A stretch of DNA of 10,195 bases from Acidobacteriaceae bacterium. Lineage in GTDB: Bacteria; Acidobacteriota; Terriglobia; Terriglobales; Acidobacteriaceae. The DNA is taken from positions 1 to 10,195 of the forward strand of contig JAOAPJ010000138.1 in the NCBI GenBank assembly GCA_025462805.1, given 5' to 3'. Shown piece after piece: positions 7,511-10,195 of the stretch (position 1 is the stretch's first letter; each line of letters opens with the position of its first letter). The translations under genes were made by a program, and so were the position numbers. Below the pieces are notes generated by a model. It was not told the origin of the DNA. It made no database searches and worked only from the letters and a program-made list of their open reading frames with translations.

Positions 7511-8488
7511 CTAGCTCATCGCCAGCGCTGTCTGGATGGAGTATTGGATGTACAGGCGGAAGACACGCTCATGCACCTGCCGGCACTGCTGCAGAATGCT
7601 CGCGAGATACGCGCCCAGGTCCTGTGAAAGCACCTCGGTGATATCGACGAAGCTGAGCGATGCCTGCAGCCGCCCGGAGACGCGCACCAGCTCATCGGCA
7701 ATATGCAGTCCGCTCTTTGTCCCGATGGCCATCAGCGCGCTCCGCAGGCAGTCCACGGAGTAGCGCACCGAATGCGGAAAGTCTGCGCTCAGCAGCAGGA
7801 ATTCCGTGATGCGTTCCGGGGTAAAGTCTGCGGTGTACGCGTTGCAATAGGCCTCAAAGGCACTGCAGCAGCGCAGCATTCCAGCGCCTTCCAGGAAATC
7901 GTAACCAGCGGACGCACCAGTGGATGGCTCGAAGCGTTCCCGGTGATAGCCATCGAGCAGGGTTGTCGTCGCCGCTGCCCGTTCGATATACCGGCCAAGC
8001 TGGATAAACTGCCACCCCTCGCCATGACTCATCGTCGAGTCGGTGACGCCTTGGAAGAGATGCAGGTCATTGATGATCGTGGGTAGAAAATTGGTCAGCG
8101 CGTTGTAGGAGTTCACCTCCTCCTCCGCACCGATGATGCGATGGTAGAGCCGGTTGAGCTGCTGCCACTGCTCGGAGCTCAACTCATCGCGCACCTGGCG
8201 CGCATTCTCACGCGCCTGCGCGATGCAGTTCACAATGGCGGCATGGCTGCGCGTGCCGAAAGTAAGATCGCGCGTCAGCTCATAGAAGTCACCGGTCCAC
8301 TCAATATCCGCCGGACGCCCCAGGCAGGCCAGAACCCGCTTCCAGCGCCGCTCCAGGCCAAGGTTGGCCGTAGTGCTGGCCTCATCTAGCATCAGACTCA
8401 TGTTCACGTCGATCAAGCGGACGGTATGTTCCGCCCGCTCCAGATAGCGGCTCATCCAGTACAGGCTGTCAGCTACGCGGGATAACAT
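7511..8488 (-). CDS. Alpha-E domain protein (DUF403/COG2307)
   Basis: All-helical protein of 325 residues that fills the alpha-E family domain from end to end. The family hallmark appears twice: [21 protein letters not shown] at the N-terminus (repeat-like motif [10 protein letters not shown]) and [18 protein letters not shown] near the middle. The biochemical role of the family is not established; it nearly always accompanies the circularly permuted ATP-grasp protein and is presumed to be its partner or to contribute to the same peptide-forming chemistry. The ATG at 8488 is chosen because GAGGAG lies 7 bases upstream and the family motif begins right at this Met. The frame is open to an ATG at 8542, but those 18 extra residues have no family similarity. 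The start overlaps the end of the ATP-grasp gene by 20 bases, and 14 bases separate its stop from the next gene, so it sits within one operon. Confidence 0.92.
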   Translation of the reverse strand: MLSRVADSLYWMSRYLERAEHTVRLIDVNMSLMLDEASTTANLGLERRWKRVLACLGRPADIEWTGDFYELTRDLTFGTRSHAAIVNCIAQARENARQVRDELSSEQWQQLNRLYHRIIGAEEEVNSYNALTNFLPTIINDLHLFQGVTDSTMSHGEGWQFIQLGRYIERAAATTTLLDGYHRERFEPSTGASAGYDFLEGAGMLRCCSAFEAYCNAYTADFTPERITEFLLLSADFPHSVRYSVDCLRSALMAIGTKSGLHIADELVRVSGRLQASLSFVDITEVLSQDLGAYLASILQQCRQVHERVFRLYIQYSIQTALAMS

Positions 8489-10001
8489 CGCTCTGCTCCT
8501 CGACTCTATCGTTGACAACCCAGGTGTCTTTGCTGCCGCCACCTTGCGATGAGTTCACCACCAGCGAGCCCTCCTTAAGAGCCACGCGTGTCAAGCCGCC
8601 AGGCACCACCGTCGCTTTATCGCCGAACAGTATGTACGGACGCAGATCAACGTGACGCGCCTGGATGCCGCCATCCATCAGGCACGGGGCGCGTGAAAAG
8701 TCGAGCGTGGGCTGTGCGATGTAGTTGCGCGGATCCGCTTCAATCAGTCCGCGAAACTCCTCCCGCTGCGCCGCTGTGCTCTGTGGGCCAATCAGCATGC
8801 CATAGCCGCCTGACTCGCCCACTGCCTTCACCACCAGCTTGTCCAGGTTCTCCAGTGCATGCTGCCGGTGCACAGGGTTCGTCATCAGAAATGTCTCGAC
8901 GTTGTTCAGCAGCGGCTCTTCCGCCATGTAGTAGCGGATGATCTCCGGTACGTAGGCGTAGATCGCCTTATCGTCTGCCAGGCCTGTGCCGAATGCATTC
9001 GCCAGCGTCACGTTGCCTGCTCGGTAAGCATTAAACAGCCCGGCCGCTCCCAGCATCGAGTCGCCGCGGAACGCCAGCGGGTCGATGAAGTCGTCATCCA
9101 CGCGGCGATAAATCACATCCACGCGCTTCAGGCCCGCGGTCGTCCGCATGTAGACGACATTGTCATGAATGACCAGGTCACGCCCTTCCACCAGCTCGAT
9201 TCCCATCTGGCGCGCGAGATAGGTGTGCTCGAAATAGGCGGAGTTATAGATGCCCGGCGTCAGCACCACGATCGTCGGCTCCGGCCGGCCCTCCGGTGCA
9301 AGCGAGCGCAGCGTGGAGAGCAGCACCTGGGAGTAGTGCTCAATGGGCCGCACATCGTACGCCCGGAAGAGCTGCGGGAAGATGCGCTTCATCACCCGCC
9401 GGCTGGTCAGCATATAGCTGACGCCGCTCGGCACGCGCAGATTGTCTTCGAGTACGACGAACTCGCCGGACCGCACCCGCAGCAGGTCCGTGCCGCTGAC
9501 CGCGATATAGATGTTTCGCGGCACCTGGAGCCCGCGCATCTCCCTGCGGAAATGGCGGCAGGTGTAGACCACCTCACGCGGCACCTTGCCATCCGCCAGG
9601 ATGCGGCCCTCGTTGTACACATCGTGCAGAAACATATTCAGCGCCGCGATGCGCTGAATCAGCCCGCGCTCAATATGCGTCCATTCGGAATTGCTGATGA
9701 TCCGCGGCAGCACATCGTAAGGAAAGACTCGCTCTGTCCCCTGCTCCTGCCCATACACGGTGAACGTGATGCCCTGGGTCAGAAAGGAGAGATCCGCCGC
9801 CTTCTTGCACCGGTCAATCTCGTCCTGCGGCATCCGGGCGAACATCTCCAGCAGCTGCTGATACTGCGGACGTGTCTCGCCCTCCGTGGAGAACATCTCG
9901 TCATACGCCGCATCCAGCTTGTACCGCCGCAAGATGGAATTGCGAAAGGTATCCTGCTCGCTGAACAGGCGGCTCTGCCCGGCCTCCATCCCCAGAGTCA
10001 A
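8469..10001 (-). CDS. Circularly permuted ATP-grasp protein (COG2308)
   Basis: Protein of 510 residues with the full set of circularly permuted ATP-grasp signatures: [12 protein letters not shown] (73-84), the [13 protein letters not shown] block (181-193), [21 protein letters not shown] (335-355), [16 protein letters not shown] (391-406) and the C-terminal [12 protein letters not shown] (484-495). ATP-grasp enzymes activate a carboxylate as an acyl phosphate and join it to an amine or thiol. This family was predicted to make peptides or amide conjugates, but no substrate can be read from the sequence. The start is TTG at 10001 because GAGG lies 7 bases upstream (10009-10012); an ATG four codons later has no usable RBS. 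The TTG overlaps the TGA of the upstream gene as TTGA, a 4-base overlap typical of coupled translation. The 3' end overlaps the alpha-E gene by 20 bases. The length is normal for the family. Confidence 0.92.
   Translation of the reverse strand: MTLGMEAGQSRLFSEQDTFRNSILRRYKLDAAYDEMFSTEGETRPQYQQLLEMFARMPQDEIDRCKKAADLSFLTQGITFTVYGQEQGTERVFPYDVLPRIISNSEWTHIERGLIQRIAALNMFLHDVYNEGRILADGKVPREVVYTCRHFRREMRGLQVPRNIYIAVSGTDLLRVRSGEFVVLEDNLRVPSGVSYMLTSRRVMKRIFPQLFRAYDVRPIEHYSQVLLSTLRSLAPEGRPEPTIVVLTPGIYNSAYFEHTYLARQMGIELVEGRDLVIHDNVVYMRTTAGLKRVDVIYRRVDDDFIDPLAFRGDSMLGAAGLFNAYRAGNVTLANAFGTGLADDKAIYAYVPEIIRYYMAEEPLLNNVETFLMTNPVHRQHALENLDKLVVKAVGESGGYGMLIGPQSTAAQREEFRGLIEADPRNYIAQPTLDFSRAPCLMDGGIQARHVDLRPYILFGDKATVVPGGLTRVALKEGSLVVNSSQGGGSKDTWVVNDRVEEQSDVIPRS
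8496..8501 (-). promoter_or_regulatory. RBS deciding the start of the alpha-E gene
   Basis: GAGGAG on the minus strand, 7 bases before the ATG at 8488 and inside the 3' end of the ATP-grasp coding sequence. It supports the shorter alpha-E start over the ATG at 8542. Confidence 0.7.
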
Positions 10002-10195
10002 GACGGCACCTCATCACTCACCACTTGGAACGTCTTAAGTTGGGCGCTGCCGAAGGCGGTGGTGAGCGCAACATCCGAGGCGTCTCGCCCGGTGGCCATC
10101 AGGACGCGGCCCATGCGGGGATGATTATGGCGCGCATCGACCGTCCACCAGCGATCGCCCAGGTACACCTCGAACCACGCGCTGAAGTCCATCGG
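9998..10195 (-). CDS. Transglutaminase-like protein, 5' part outside the window
   Basis: Only the last 65 residues are present; the frame continues past the right edge, and the Met at 10192 is internal. The fragment contains [23 protein letters not shown] and then [18 protein letters not shown]. This is the C-terminal half of a transglutaminase-like core of the type found beside COG2307/COG2308 genes. The WTVDARHN stretch supplies the expected triad Asp. By alignment with ATHAWVEAF of the other transglutaminase in this operon, the catalytic His position is occupied by Ser (S5 of the fragment counting the leading Pro), so activity is uncertain; I do not know how common this is in the subfamily. 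The nucleophile Cys would lie outside the window. The stop overlaps the ATP-grasp start by 4 bases, which makes this the first operon gene visible here. Confidence 0.8.
   Translation of the reverse strand, partial: PMDFSAWFEVYLGDRWWTVDARHNHPRMGRVLMATGRDASDVALTTAFGSAQLKTFQVVSDEVPS
10009..10012 (-). promoter_or_regulatory. RBS for the TTG start of the ATP-grasp gene
   Basis: GAGG on the minus strand, 7 bases from TTG at 10001 and within the last codons of the upstream transglutaminase-like gene. The ATG at 9989 is preceded directly by CTGGGG, too close to act as an RBS. Confidence 0.6.

Noticed and set aside
8859..10124. Open frame of 421 codons on the plus strand
   Set aside because: It lies antisense to the clearly recognisable ATP-grasp gene, has no family features and starts inside that gene; GC-rich codon use produces such frames.

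Overview
The window looks like a piece of a GC-rich chromosome from an Acidobacteriota member, probably class Terriglobia. The main reason is the 1081-residue outer-membrane receptor at 1112-4357, which has an N-terminal carboxypeptidase-regulatory-like domain fused to a TonB-dependent plug and barrel. Such Oar-like receptors are strongly expanded in that phylum. The placement is inferred from gene types and base composition only.

Layout from left to right: (1) a GAF-ANTAR regulator on the minus strand, with an RBS-supported start at 759; (2) a divergent intergenic region at 760-1111; (3) the Oar-like receptor on the plus strand; (4) a short spacer at 4358-4458 with a good intrinsic terminator hairpin; (5) a two-gene plus-strand unit at 4459-6487, consisting of a Tat-exported FAD-dependent amine/amino-acid oxidase and a Sec-exported RidA-family imine deaminase that overlap by 8 bases; (6) a minus-strand operon covering 6468-10195 and running off the right edge. 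In its own reading order the operon holds a partial transglutaminase-like protein, a circularly permuted ATP-grasp protein, an alpha-E protein and a second transglutaminase-like protein.

How the genes may work together: the oxidase should produce an imino acid (or imine) plus hydrogen peroxide, and RidA hydrolyses imines to keto compound and ammonia, so the pair reads as a cell-envelope oxidation and detoxification module. The receptor just upstream could supply or sense the substrate, but a terminator separates it from the pair. The minus-strand operon is a known conserved neighbourhood (COG2308, COG2307 and transglutaminase-like proteins). It was predicted from comparative genomics to form and cleave peptide or amide bonds, and its in vivo product is unclear to me. 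The genes are tightly packed with 4- and 20-base overlaps or a 14-base gap, which implies one transcript.

No tRNA, rRNA, CRISPR array, insertion sequence or attachment site was seen. Nothing suggests recent transfer of any gene here. Long open frames opposite the real genes are by-products of GC-rich codon use.
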